Assembly: GCF_900104225.1 (NCBI RefSeq)
Contig: NZ_FNJK01000001.1
Coordinates: forward strand, 496,001 to 560,000
Origin: Streptococcus equinus
GTDB lineage: Bacteria; Bacillota; Bacilli; Lactobacillales; Streptococcaceae
DNA length: 64,000 nucleotides
Direction of reading: 5' to 3'
Shown here: piece after piece, positions 57,030 to 64,000 of the stretch
Numbering within the stretch: the first letter of the stretch is position 1
Layout of the letters: every line of letters begins with the position of its first letter
The notes under the pieces: generated by a model
The model's database searches: none
What the model was told of the DNA's origin: nothing
Seen by the model: the letters and a program-made list of their open reading frames with translations, nothing else
Translations under genes and position numbers: made by a program

Positions 57030-57347
57030 ATGAAAGCTACTTATAAGGGAAAAGTTGCAGATGTTTGGCAAGTCAGCAAAGATAATCGAAATAGTCCTGA
57101 CTGGGTAAAAGAAGCTTTTGCAAAAAGATATTTTTGCTGGTTAGATAACCACCTTCGTGTTTTAACGGCTGGTTTAAAGCCATCAACGGTTAAAAACCTT
57201 AAAATAGGAGCAATTGGAAGTCTAGGTGGTGGATTTGCCGGCTACGGTATGTATGAATTGGCATACTTGGGCGATTATATCGATATTACCAATCGCCGTA
57301 TTATTGCTCAAAAAACATTTGAAAAGGAATATCAGATTATTGATTAA
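57030..57347 (+). CDS. Unknown 105-residue protein with a GDYI...FEKEY-type C-terminus
   Basis: AAAGGAG lies just upstream of the ATG at 57030. The protein has an N-terminal part VWQVSKDNRNSPDWVKEAFAKRYFCW, a Gly-rich stretch (about 60-73, GAIGSLGGGFAGYG) and a C-terminal GDYIDITNRRIIAQKTFEKEYQIID. The order WVKEAF...GDYI...FEKEY recalls small proteins common in phages and integrative elements, but the resemblance is by eye and weak. No catalytic motif is visible. Its end overlaps the next gene by 8 bases. Confidence 0.65.
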   Translation: MKATYKGKVADVWQVSKDNRNSPDWVKEAFAKRYFCWLDNHLRVLTAGLKPSTVKNLKIGAIGSLGGGFAGYGMYELAYLGDYIDITNRRIIAQKTFEKEYQIID

Positions 57348-57531
57348 AAAAGTTAATTCGTTTATAAGAAATCACCCTAAAACGACAGCAAAATTATGGC
57401 TAGGATACTGTATTTTTTATTTAATCATGAGTTACGTTATGCTTGGTCAAAGTCACAAATGGTTTTATGTTTTATATTACCTAACGCTTACTAGTATTCC
57501 AATACTAATTTCACTACAAAAGAAAAAATAG
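57340..57531 (+). CDS. Small membrane protein, unknown (63 residues, TTG start)
   Basis: A frame beginning at TTG 57340, 8 bases inside the end of the preceding gene, with AAAAGGAAT upstream. It encodes (M)IKKVNSFIRNHPKTTAKLWLGYCIFYLIMSYVMLGQSHKWFYVLYYLTLTSIPILISLQKKK: a basic N-terminus and two hydrophobic helices (about 20-36 and 43-59). The frame is also open further upstream, but those codons would overlap the 105-residue gene. The function is unknown. A bidirectional terminator follows. Confidence 0.5.
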   Translation: MIKKVNSFIRNHPKTTAKLWLGYCIFYLIMSYVMLGQSHKWFYVLYYLTLTSIPILISLQKKK

Positions 57532-57564
57532 ACCCCATGTTTCTAAAAACACGGGGGTTCTTTT
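57532..57564. terminator. Bidirectional terminator of the small-gene locus
   Basis: ACCCCATGTTT and AAACACGGGGGT form a strong stem with T on the plus strand side and A-run (T on the minus strand) on the other. Confidence 0.8.
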
Positions 57565-57566
57565 AA

Positions 57567-57971
57567 TTAATTGCGATATTTTATAATAGCTTCACAACGT
57601 TCTACTAAAAGAGAAAGTCGATCATCATCAGAAGTTTCGTAAATACCTGCTCCAGTTTCAAAGGCAAATTTTTCTGAAGCAAGCGTTTTAGATGTCTCTT
57701 GATAAAGTTGCCATTTGGTTTTATGACTTGATAGTGCAATAAGTGCTTCAAGAATAAGTACTAGAGAAGAACTAATCACAGCAAGGAGTTTAAAACAAGG
57801 AATTGGCAAACTAGCTAGAACTGGAACCAAAGCTAATACAATAATCTGAATAACTTTAAAAACAATAAACCAGGCACGATGAAAACGAGCTTTTTTGTCA
57901 TAACTTTTAATTGCAGGTTCTAAACGTTCTGTTAAATAAGTTTTGATTGTCTTTTCTTTGTAATCGTCCAT
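57567..57971 (-). CDS. DUF4231 (SLATT-like) two-TM protein
   Basis: The 134-residue protein has the DUF4231 pattern: YLTERLEPAIKSYDKKARFHRAWFIVFKVIQIIVLALVPVLASL, then SSLVLILEALIALSSHKTKWQLYQETSKTLASEKFAFETGAGIY and a closing LLVERCEAIIKYRN. Two membrane segments at about 34-55 and 61-80 are followed by a helical cytoplasmic tail. SLATT-type proteins are membrane effectors proposed for conflict and nucleotide-signalling systems, but many DUF4231 proteins are solitary. Here no partner nucleotidyltransferase is visible. AAGGAG precedes the ATG; promoter TTGACT-N17-TACAAT on the minus strand. The call is good, the role unknown. Confidence 0.8.
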   Translation of the reverse strand: MDDYKEKTIKTYLTERLEPAIKSYDKKARFHRAWFIVFKVIQIIVLALVPVLASLPIPCFKLLAVISSSLVLILEALIALSSHKTKWQLYQETSKTLASEKFAFETGAGIYETSDDDRLSLLVERCEAIIKYRN

Positions 57972-58010
57972 TTGAATCTCCTTAAATAAAGCCTTTTCTC
58001 ATTTGATTTC

Positions 58011-58039
58011 ATTGTATCGTCTTAAGAAAGGATAGTCAA
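58011..58039 (-). promoter_or_regulatory. Promoter of the DUF4231 gene (minus strand)
   Basis: On the minus strand TTGACT (58039-58034), exact 17-bp spacer, TACAAT (58016-58011), 40 bases before the ATG. Confidence 0.75.
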
Positions 58040-58179
58040 GAAAGGAGCTGGCGAACGCTCATTTCGAAAACACTTTATGTTATAATGATATGTGGTATAT
58101 TTTTCACTTTTTGTGGAAAACAAGAAATAATCAATACTAAAACATAGATTAGTTTAACAAGGAAAGGAATTATACACTT

Positions 58180-59034
58180 ATGGCAACTATTCAGTGGTTC
58201 CCTGGTCACATGTCGAAAGCTCGTCGACAAGTTCAAGAAAATATCAAACACGTAGATTTTGTAACAATTCTGGTTGATGCACGTCTTCCATTATCTAGTC
58301 AAAATCCAATGCTAACAAAAATTGTTGGTGATAAACCCAAATTAATGATTTTAAACAAAACAGATTTGGCTGATAGTAACCGCACAAAAGAATGGCGCAA
58401 TTATTTTGAAAATCAAGGCATTAAAACCCTTGCTGTTAATTCTAAAGAACAATCAACTGTCAAGTTAGTCACTGATGCCGCTAAGTCATTAATGGCTGAT
58501 AAGTTAGCTAAATTACGCGAACGTGGAATTCAAAAAGAAACTCTTCGTACGATGATTATCGGTATTCCAAATGCTGGTAAATCAACGCTCATGAACCGTT
58601 TGGCTGGTAAGAAAATTGCTGTTGTCGGTAATAAACCAGGTGTCACAAAAGGTCAACAATGGCTTAAATCAAACAAAGACTTGGAAATCCTTGACACACC
58701 AGGGATTCTTTGGCCAAAATTTGAAGATGAAGTTGTAGGCCTAAAACTTGCTCTTACAGGAGCAATTAAAGATCAATTGTTGCCAATGGATGAAGTAACA
58801 ATCTTTGGTTTGAATTTCTTCAAAGAACATTATCCAGAACGTCTTATCGAACGTTATAAGGGTATTGATTTGGAAGAAGAAGCGCCAGAAATCATTATGG
58901 CTATGACACAAAAACTTGGTTTCCGTGATGACTATGATCGTTTCTACAGCCTTTTTGTTAAAGACGTTCGTGAAGGCAAACTTGGTCGCTATACTTTGGA
59001 CATTGTAGGAGAAGTAGAAGATGGCGACCGTTAA
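58180..59034 (+). CDS. rbgA: Ribosome biogenesis GTPase RbgA (YlqF)
   Basis: A circularly permuted GTPase needed for late 50S assembly. In the 284-residue protein, G4 (LNKTDLAD) comes before G1 ([18 protein letters not shown]), G2 (a Thr in GVTKGQQW) and G3 (DTPGILWPK), the hallmark order. The C-terminal helical domain binds 23S rRNA. The start ([18 protein letters not shown]) is the family standard. The stop overlaps the rnhB start by 14 bases. Confidence 0.95.
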   Translation: MATIQWFPGHMSKARRQVQENIKHVDFVTILVDARLPLSSQNPMLTKIVGDKPKLMILNKTDLADSNRTKEWRNYFENQGIKTLAVNSKEQSTVKLVTDAAKSLMADKLAKLRERGIQKETLRTMIIGIPNAGKSTLMNRLAGKKIAVVGNKPGVTKGQQWLKSNKDLEILDTPGILWPKFEDEVVGLKLALTGAIKDQLLPMDEVTIFGLNFFKEHYPERLIERYKGIDLEEEAPEIIMAMTQKLGFRDDYDRFYSLFVKDVREGKLGRYTLDIVGEVEDGDR

Positions 59035-59800
59035 AGAAATCAAAGAAGCTTTAGCTGAGATTGATAGTCTTGACGATGCGCGCTGGAAAGCCTACGAGGA
59101 AGATAGCAGAGCAGGCGTTCAAAAGGCTATCATTCAGCGTAAAAAGGCTATTCAAGCTGATATCGATGAAAATTTACGTCTTGAAAAAATGTTGCGCTAC
59201 GAAAAAGAACTTTATCAAGCTGGTTATGAAGCTATCGGAGGCATCGATGAAGTAGGACGTGGCCCATTAGCGGGTCCTGTCGTGACTGCCTGCGTTATTT
59301 TGCCGAAAAATTGTAAGATTAAGCATCTTAATGATTCCAAGAAAATTCCTAAAAAACATCACGAAGAAATTTATGAAGAAGTCCTTGCGCGTGCTTTAGG
59401 AGTTGGTATTGGTGTTATTGATAATAATGTTATCGACGATATCAATATTTACGAAGCCACAAAAGTTGGTATGTTACAAGCAATTGACCAGCTCAAAGGA
59501 CAAATCACAAAACCAGATTATCTGCTAATCGATGCCATGCATCTCGATACTGATATTCCTCAAGAATCGCTTATTAAAGGCGATGCTAATTCTCTTTCAA
59601 TTGCGGCTGCATCCATTGTCGCTAAAGTGACTCGTGACCGTATGATGACTGAATACGCAAAAGAATATCCAGGCTATGCCTTTGAGAAAAACGTTGGTTA
59701 CGGAACTAAAGATCATCTCGAAGGTCTTAAAAAGCTTGGTGTTACACCTATTCACCGTAAATCTTTTGAACCAATTAAATCCATGTTAAAGGAGCAATAA
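59021..59800 (+). CDS. rnhB: Ribonuclease HII
   Basis: RNase HII removes misincorporated ribonucleotides and RNA from RNA-DNA hybrids. The 259-residue protein has the catalytic carboxylates in [19 protein letters not shown] (Asp-Glu), and Asp in LLIDAMHLD and [18 protein letters not shown]. The N-terminal 70 residues are the typical Firmicutes helical extension. It overlaps rbgA by 14 bases, and maa starts directly after its stop: one operon. Confidence 0.95.
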   Translation: MATVKEIKEALAEIDSLDDARWKAYEEDSRAGVQKAIIQRKKAIQADIDENLRLEKMLRYEKELYQAGYEAIGGIDEVGRGPLAGPVVTACVILPKNCKIKHLNDSKKIPKKHHEEIYEEVLARALGVGIGVIDNNVIDDINIYEATKVGMLQAIDQLKGQITKPDYLLIDAMHLDTDIPQESLIKGDANSLSIAAASIVAKVTRDRMMTEYAKEYPGYAFEKNVGYGTKDHLEGLKKLGVTPIHRKSFEPIKSMLKEQ

Positions 59801-60358
59801 ATGACAAGCGAAAAAGAAAAAATGCTAGCTGGCCAGCTGTATGACGCTGGTGATAGTGAGCTACTTGCCATGCGTCTACATGCCCGTAAACAAATCACCC
59901 TTTTTAACAATGAAGAAGACCGCAATAAGCGTAAAGAGATTATCAAATCATTGTTTGGTGGAACAGGCGATAATCTTCTTATGGAGCAACGCTTTGTCTG
60001 TGATTATGGGTCTAATATCTATGTCGGCGAGAACTTTTTCGCTAATTATAACTGCACCATGCTGGATGTCTGCGAGATTCACATTGGTGATAACGCCATG
60101 TTTGGCCCAAATTGCCAGCTTTTAACACCTCTTCATCCCCTAAATGCTAAAGACCGCATTTCAGGTTTAGAATATGGGGCACCAATCACTATTGGAGATA
60201 ATGCTTGGCTAGGTGGTGGTGTAACCATTTTACCAGGTGTTACTTTAGGTGATAATGTCGTGGTAGGAGCTGGATCAGTTGTTACTAAGTCATTCGGCGA
60301 TAATGTCGTTATTGCTGGAAATCCAGCTAAAATCATTAAAACTATAGACAATAACTAA
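59801..60358 (+). CDS. maa: Sugar O-acetyltransferase (maltose acetyltransferase family)
   Basis: A 185-residue left-handed beta-helix acyltransferase using acetyl-CoA. The N-terminal maltose-acetyltransferase domain (KEKMLAGQLYDAGDSELLAMRLHARKQITLFN) precedes hexapeptide repeats (VGENFFANYNCTMLDVC...IGDNAMFGPNCQLLTPLHPLNAKDR). The catalytic His is in LHPLNA. The acceptor sugar is unknown. It starts 1 base after the rnhB stop, with AAAGGAG inside rnhB. A terminator follows, just before dprA. Confidence 0.9.
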   Translation: MTSEKEKMLAGQLYDAGDSELLAMRLHARKQITLFNNEEDRNKRKEIIKSLFGGTGDNLLMEQRFVCDYGSNIYVGENFFANYNCTMLDVCEIHIGDNAMFGPNCQLLTPLHPLNAKDRISGLEYGAPITIGDNAWLGGGVTILPGVTLGDNVVVGAGSVVTKSFGDNVVIAGNPAKIIKTIDNN

Positions 60359-60370
60359 AATAACCTTACA

Positions 60371-60397
60371 AAGTCCTGGATTTTCAGGGCTTTTTTT
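60371..60397 (+). terminator. Terminator after maa
   Basis: AAGTCCTG at 60371-60378 pairs with CAGGGCTT at 60385-60392 (one G-T pair), then seven T. Confidence 0.8.
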
Positions 60398-60403
60398 CGA
60401 ATA
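60391..60403 (+). promoter_or_regulatory. cin-box (competence sigma factor SigX) upstream of dprA
   Basis: The T-run continues into TTCGAATA at 60396-60403, matching the streptococcal combox TNCGAATA with its upstream T-tract. It lies 20 bases before the dprA ATG. dprA is a late competence gene in streptococci, so SigX control is expected. Confidence 0.7.
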
Positions 60404-60423
60404 GAAAAGTAGTGAGGTGACTA

Positions 60424-61266
60424 ATGAATAATTTTGAACTTTTTAAATTAAAACAAGCAGGACTAACTAACCGTAACATTCTTGCCATTTTGGATTATCA
60501 GAAGCAAGTAAATAAATCTCTTTCTTTGCGTGATATGGCTGTGGTTTCTAAGTGTAAGAACCCAATTCTCTTTATGGAAAAATATAAAGCTTTAGATAGC
60601 AAGGAGTTAAGAAAACTTTTTAATCAATACCCTAGTATCTCGATATTAGATGATGAATACCCTTTGGAACTAAAACATTGCTATAATCCACCTGTTTTAC
60701 TTTTCTATCAAGGAAATATCGACTTACTCAGTCGACCGAAGATGGCAGTAGTAGGAGCGAGAACTAGTTCTCAAACTGGAACAAAATCTGTTCAAAAAAT
60801 CATCAATGAACTTGGAAATCATTTTGTTATTGTCAGTGGTTTAGCTAGAGGAATTGACACCAGCGCCCATATCTCAGCCTTAAAAAATGGCGGTGCAACA
60901 ATAGCAGTAATCGGATGTGGTCTTGATGTTTATTATCCCAAGGAAAACAAGCAGTTGCAGGAGTATTTAGGAAAAAATCATCTGATTTTGAGCGAGTACA
61001 CCGCAGGAGAAGCACCGCTGAAATACCATTTTCCAGAAAGAAACCGGATCATTGCAGGCTTATCACAAGGCGTCATCGTAGCAGAAGCAAAGCTACGCTC
61101 AGGCAGTCTCATTACTTGTGAACGAGCATTAGAAGAAGGGCGAGATGTTTTTGCCATTCCTGGTAATATCCTAGATGGAAAATCAGATGGTTGTCATCAC
61201 TTAATCAAAGAGGGTGCAAAGTGCATCACATCAGGGCTAGACGTTCTTTCGGAATACCAAATGTAA
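60424..61266 (+). CDS. dprA: DNA processing protein DprA
   Basis: DprA binds incoming single-stranded DNA, loads RecA and helps shut off competence. The 280-residue protein has the Rossmann-like DNA-binding domain with [64 protein letters not shown] and [21 protein letters not shown]. The N-terminal helical part (about 1-90) is the SAM-like extension. The start has AGTGAGGTG upstream. A SigX box precedes it, implying natural transformation capacity in this lineage. Confidence 0.95.
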   Translation: MNNFELFKLKQAGLTNRNILAILDYQKQVNKSLSLRDMAVVSKCKNPILFMEKYKALDSKELRKLFNQYPSISILDDEYPLELKHCYNPPVLLFYQGNIDLLSRPKMAVVGARTSSQTGTKSVQKIINELGNHFVIVSGLARGIDTSAHISALKNGGATIAVIGCGLDVYYPKENKQLQEYLGKNHLILSEYTAGEAPLKYHFPERNRIIAGLSQGVIVAEAKLRSGSLITCERALEEGRDVFAIPGNILDGKSDGCHHLIKEGAKCITSGLDVLSEYQM

Positions 61267-61298
61267 ACAAGTTTTTTCTATTAAATACAACTTTTTTA

Positions 61299-61327
61299 TT
61301 GACAGTTCGCAAAAAGCGGGGTATCAT
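61299..61327 (+). promoter_or_regulatory. topA promoter
   Basis: A consensus TTGACA (61299-61304), exact 17-bp spacer, TATCAT (61322-61327), 34 bases before the ATG. Confidence 0.8.
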
Positions 61328-61360
61328 GTTATAAGTTTATTACTGATAGGAAGTGAGCTT

Positions 61361-63499
61361 ATGGCAACGACTACTACAAAAGCCCAAACAGCTGTTAAAA
61401 AGACAAGTAAAAAAACGACAAAGAAAAAAACAGCTGCCAAGAAAAACTTGGTTATTGTGGAATCACCAGCTAAAGCAAAAACCATTGAAAAGTATCTAGG
61501 ACGCAACTACAAAGTTGTCGCTTCAGTTGGTCATATCCGCGATTTGAAAAAATCAAGCATGTCTATTGATTTTGAAAATAATTATGAACCGCAATATATT
61601 AATATTCGTGGTAAAGGTCCTCTGATTAACGATTTGAAAAAAGAGGCTAAAAAATCTAAAAAAGTTTATCTCGCAAGTGACCCGGACCGTGAAGGAGAAG
61701 CTATTTCATGGCATTTAGCACATATTTTGGGACTTGATGAGAATGATAAAAACCGTGTTGTCTTCAACGAAATCACGAAAGACGCTGTTAAAAATGCTTT
61801 CGTTGAACCACGTCAGATTGATATGGATTTGGTAGATGCCCAACAGGCCCGTCGTGTTCTTGACCGTATTGTTGGTTATTCTATTTCGCCATTACTTTGG
61901 AAAAAAGTTAAAAAAGGTCTTTCTGCTGGACGTGTTCAATCAGTTGCTTTAAAACTAATTATTGACCGCGAAAACGAGATTAAAGCCTTTAAACCTGAAG
62001 AATACTGGACTATTGATGGATTCTTCAAAAAAGGAACAAAGAAATTCCAAGCTGCTTTTTATGGCATTGATGGTAAAAAATTAAAACTTAACACTAACGA
62101 AGAAGTGCAAGAAGTTCTTGCTCGTCTCACTAGTGATGAATTTAACGTAGCAAAAGTTGAAAAGAAAGAGCGTCGTCGTAACGCACCACTTCCATATACA
62201 ACATCATCTCTTCAACAAGATGCTGCTAATAAAATCAACTTCCGTACACGTAAAACCATGATGGTTGCACAACAATTGTACGAAGGAATTAGTCTTGGTA
62301 AGAGTGGTACTCAAGGTTTGATTACTTACATGCGTACCGACTCTACACGTATTAGTCCTGTTGCTCAAAATGATGCCGCTGGTTTCATTACAGAACGTTT
62401 TGGTGAAAATTACTCTAAACATGGTAGCCGTGTGAAAAATGCTACAGGTGCTCAGGATGCCCACGAAGCCATTCGCCCATCAAACGTTAATTTAACACCA
62501 GAATCAATTGCAAAACACTTAGATAAAGATCAATTAAAACTTTATACACTAATTTGGAATCGTTTTGTAGCCAGTCAGATGACTGCAGCTGTCTTTGACA
62601 CGATGAAAGTGAACTTGGAGCAAAATGGCGTGCGCTTCACAGCTAACGGTAGTAAAGTAAAATTTGATGGTTACTTAGCTGTTTATAACGATTCTGATAA
62701 GAATAAAATGTTGCCAGATATGGCTGAGGGTGATGTTGTTAAGAAAGTTTCTACAAGTCCTGAACAACACTTTACTCAACCACCTGCACGTTATTCAGAA
62801 GCTACACTGATTAAAACCCTTGAAGAAAATGGTGTTGGTCGTCCATCAACTTATGCCCCAACACTCGATGTTATCCAAAGACGTTACTATGTTCGCTTGG
62901 TTTCAAAACGTTTTGAACCAACAGAACTTGGTGAAATCGTCAATAATTTGATTGTTGAATTCTTCCCTGATATCGTCGATGTCAAATTTACTGCCGATAT
63001 GGAAGGTAAACTTGACGAAGTCGAAGAAGGTAAAGAACAATGGCAAAAGGTCATCGATGCTTTCTACAAACCATTTGAAAAAGAATTGGCAAAAGCAGAA
63101 ACTGAGATTGAAAAAATTCAAATCAAAGATGAACCTGCCGGCTTTGATTGTGATGTTTGTGGACATCCGATGGTTATTAAACTTGGTCGCTACGGTAAAT
63201 TCTATGCTTGTAGTAATTTCCCTGAATGTCATAATACCAAAGCCATTACTAAGGAAATTGGTGTAACATGTCCAATTTGTGGTAAAGGCCAAGTTATTGA
63301 ACGTAAAACAAAACGTAACCGTATTTTCTATGGTTGTGATCAATATCCTGAATGTGAATTTACATCATGGGATAAACCAGTCGGACGTTCTTGTCCAAAA
63401 TGTGGTCAATTCCTTGTTGAGAAAAAAATTCGTGGCGGCGGTAAACAAGTCGTCTGCAGCAATGAAGAATGTGACTACGAAGAAGCAAAAGTTAAATAA
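61361..63499 (+). CDS. topA: DNA topoisomerase I
   Basis: TopA relaxes negatively supercoiled DNA. The 712-residue protein has a Lys/Thr-rich N-terminal tail (about 1-28), the Toprim domain ([32 protein letters not shown]), and the catalytic Tyr in [13 protein letters not shown]. The C-terminus has three four-Cys zinc ribbons: CDVCGHPMV...[15 protein letters not shown]...CDQYPEC and CPKCGQFL...CSNEEC. Start follows GGAAGTGAG. A terminator follows. Confidence 0.96.
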   Translation: MATTTTKAQTAVKKTSKKTTKKKTAAKKNLVIVESPAKAKTIEKYLGRNYKVVASVGHIRDLKKSSMSIDFENNYEPQYINIRGKGPLINDLKKEAKKSKKVYLASDPDREGEAISWHLAHILGLDENDKNRVVFNEITKDAVKNAFVEPRQIDMDLVDAQQARRVLDRIVGYSISPLLWKKVKKGLSAGRVQSVALKLIIDRENEIKAFKPEEYWTIDGFFKKGTKKFQAAFYGIDGKKLKLNTNEEVQEVLARLTSDEFNVAKVEKKERRRNAPLPYTTSSLQQDAANKINFRTRKTMMVAQQLYEGISLGKSGTQGLITYMRTDSTRISPVAQNDAAGFITERFGENYSKHGSRVKNATGAQDAHEAIRPSNVNLTPESIAKHLDKDQLKLYTLIWNRFVASQMTAAVFDTMKVNLEQNGVRFTANGSKVKFDGYLAVYNDSDKNKMLPDMAEGDVVKKVSTSPEQHFTQPPARYSEATLIKTLEENGVGRPSTYAPTLDVIQRRYYVRLVSKRFEPTELGEIVNNLIVEFFPDIVDVKFTADMEGKLDEVEEGKEQWQKVIDAFYKPFEKELAKAETEIEKIQIKDEPAGFDCDVCGHPMVIKLGRYGKFYACSNFPECHNTKAITKEIGVTCPICGKGQVIERKTKRNRIFYGCDQYPECEFTSWDKPVGRSCPKCGQFLVEKKIRGGGKQVVCSNEECDYEEAKVK

Positions 63500-63506
63500 T
63501 CTGTTA

Positions 63507-63536
63507 AACCTTACAATTCATTTTGTAGGTTTTTTG
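63507..63536 (+). terminator. Terminator after topA
   Basis: AACCTTACAA at 63507-63516 pairs with TTTGTAGGTT at 63522-63531 (near perfect), followed by T. Confidence 0.85.
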
Positions 63537-63552
63537 TTTGATAATCATTGTG

Positions 63553-63622
63553 GTTATAATGGACTTTTGAAATAATTGCCGTTATAACGGACTTTTTGAG
63601 TTAAGTCTGTTATAATAGACTT
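63553..63622 (+). repeat. Three direct repeats with a 28-bp period, promoter of the SatD-like gene
   Basis: GTTATAATGGACTT (63553-63566), GTTATAACGGACTT (63581-63594) and GTTATAATAGACTT (63609-63622) share the core GTTATAAYRGACTT. Starts are exactly 28 bp apart. The third copy contains the extended -10 promoter TGTTATAAT (63608-63616), so a repressor bound to it would block transcription. The binding protein is unknown. Confidence 0.8.
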
Positions 63623-63638
63623 ATAAGAGAGGTAGCCT

Positions 63639-64000
63639 ATGAATTATTTTGCATTAATTGGTGATATTATCGATTCAAAGAAAATTGATAACCGCTATCA
63701 GGTTCAAAAAACGTTAGAAGCTTGTCTAAATGATTTAAATACAGAATTTAAAGAAGTCTTAGCTTCAAAACTTTCTATTACTTTAGGGGATGAATTTCAA
63801 GGATTATTGACGCTTGATGCCCCTTTATTTCAAATTATTGACCGCATCAATCTCGCTATTCAGCCTTACCAAGTACGTTTTGGGATAGGATTAGGCAAAA
63901 TTTTAACAGACATTAATCCTGAACAAAGTATTGGTGCTGATGGCCCAGCTTATTGGCACGCTAGAAAAGCAATTAATTATATTCATCAAAAAAATGATTA
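63639..64000 (+). CDS. SatD family protein (partial, runs off the window)
   Basis: The frame starts ATG 63639 after GAGAGGTAG and is open to the right edge (about 120 residues visible). It begins MNYFALIGDIIDSKKIDNRYQVQKTLEACLNDLN, and has KLSITLGDEFQGLL and RFGIGLGKILTDI. GDIIDSKK...TLGDEFQG is the SatD family pattern, seen also with a nucleotide-cyclase-like palm (inference). SatD is named from the secretion and acid tolerance operon of S. mutans. Here it has its own repeat-bearing promoter. The C-terminus is outside the window. Confidence 0.8.
   Translation, partial: MNYFALIGDIIDSKKIDNRYQVQKTLEACLNDLNTEFKEVLASKLSITLGDEFQGLLTLDAPLFQIIDRINLAIQPYQVRFGIGLGKILTDINPEQSIGADGPAYWHARKAINYIHQKND

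Noticed and set aside
62903-63343. Long open frame antisense to topA
   Set aside because: Phe/Thr/Asn-rich translation with no domain; typical reverse-strand shadow of a Lys/Glu-rich gene.

Overview
The window is low-GC Firmicutes chromosome and reads as a Streptococcus, most likely of the bovis/equinus group (the group call is inference from overall gene content and protein resemblance). Genus-level markers are pepN next to ciaR-ciaH, gyrA followed one base later by srtA, the pstS-pstC-pstA-pstB-pstB-phoU cluster, separate coaB and coaC genes with an ECF pantothenate transporter, and topA-dprA-maa-rnhB-rbgA. It is almost entirely core genome. I see no rRNA, tRNA, CRISPR array, insertion sequence or prophage.

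Layout. 1-5.6 kb: the end of an ABC exporter pair, an orphan restriction-specificity-like protein, a DUF2130 coiled-coil protein and a DUF1858/DUF438 pair. 5.7-12.2 kb: truB, ribF, spxA, UPF0223, an inositol-monophosphatase family protein, a ZIP metal transporter, a small monooxygenase, a thioredoxin-like protein and a glutathione reductase gene broken by one missing A in an A-run. 12.3-23.6 kb: an rRNA methyltransferase, the phosphate uptake operon with phoU, pepN and the CiaRH two-component system. 23.7-25.7 kb: rpsT and coaA on the minus strand and an rsmC-like methyltransferase. 26.2-33.3 kb: deoC, the nucleoside transporter bmpA-nupABC and NADH oxidase. 33.3-44 kb: ldh divergent from gyrA-srtA, a glyoxalase-fold protein, a secreted DUF1002 protein, a TDT-family transporter, an NRAMP-related transporter and phosphoglucomutase. 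44-49.7 kb: pantothenate transport and CoA synthesis, fhs and cardiolipin synthase. 49.7-55 kb: a structured RNA upstream of asd, asd-dapA, and a vitamin B6 salvage locus (MocR regulator, kinase, ECF transporter). 55-64 kb: an ABC-F protein, a small accessory locus of three short unknown genes facing a DUF4231 two-TM protein, rbgA-rnhB-maa, dprA, topA and the start of a SatD-family gene.

How they work together. Several stretches are complete functional units: phosphate uptake and its PhoU control; deoxynucleoside uptake and breakdown (BmpA/NupABC then DeoC); pantothenate uptake through PanT feeding CoaA, CoaB and CoaC; Asd feeding DapA toward diaminopimelate and lysine; and NADH oxidase plus lactate dehydrogenase as the two main NAD+ regenerating enzymes.

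The most unusual items are: the small-gene locus at 56.8-58.0 kb; three direct repeats with an exact 28-bp period in front of the satD-like gene; the frameshifted glutathione reductase; a MocR regulator with Met in place of the PLP-binding Lys; a second PstB with Arg in the H-loop; an NRAMP relative lacking the metal-binding motifs; three genes (truB, rsmF-like, coaB) whose promoter places the transcription start on the start codon; and paired TGAC/GTCA dyads upstream of deoC. All functional calls come from reading sequence motifs; no database search was run.
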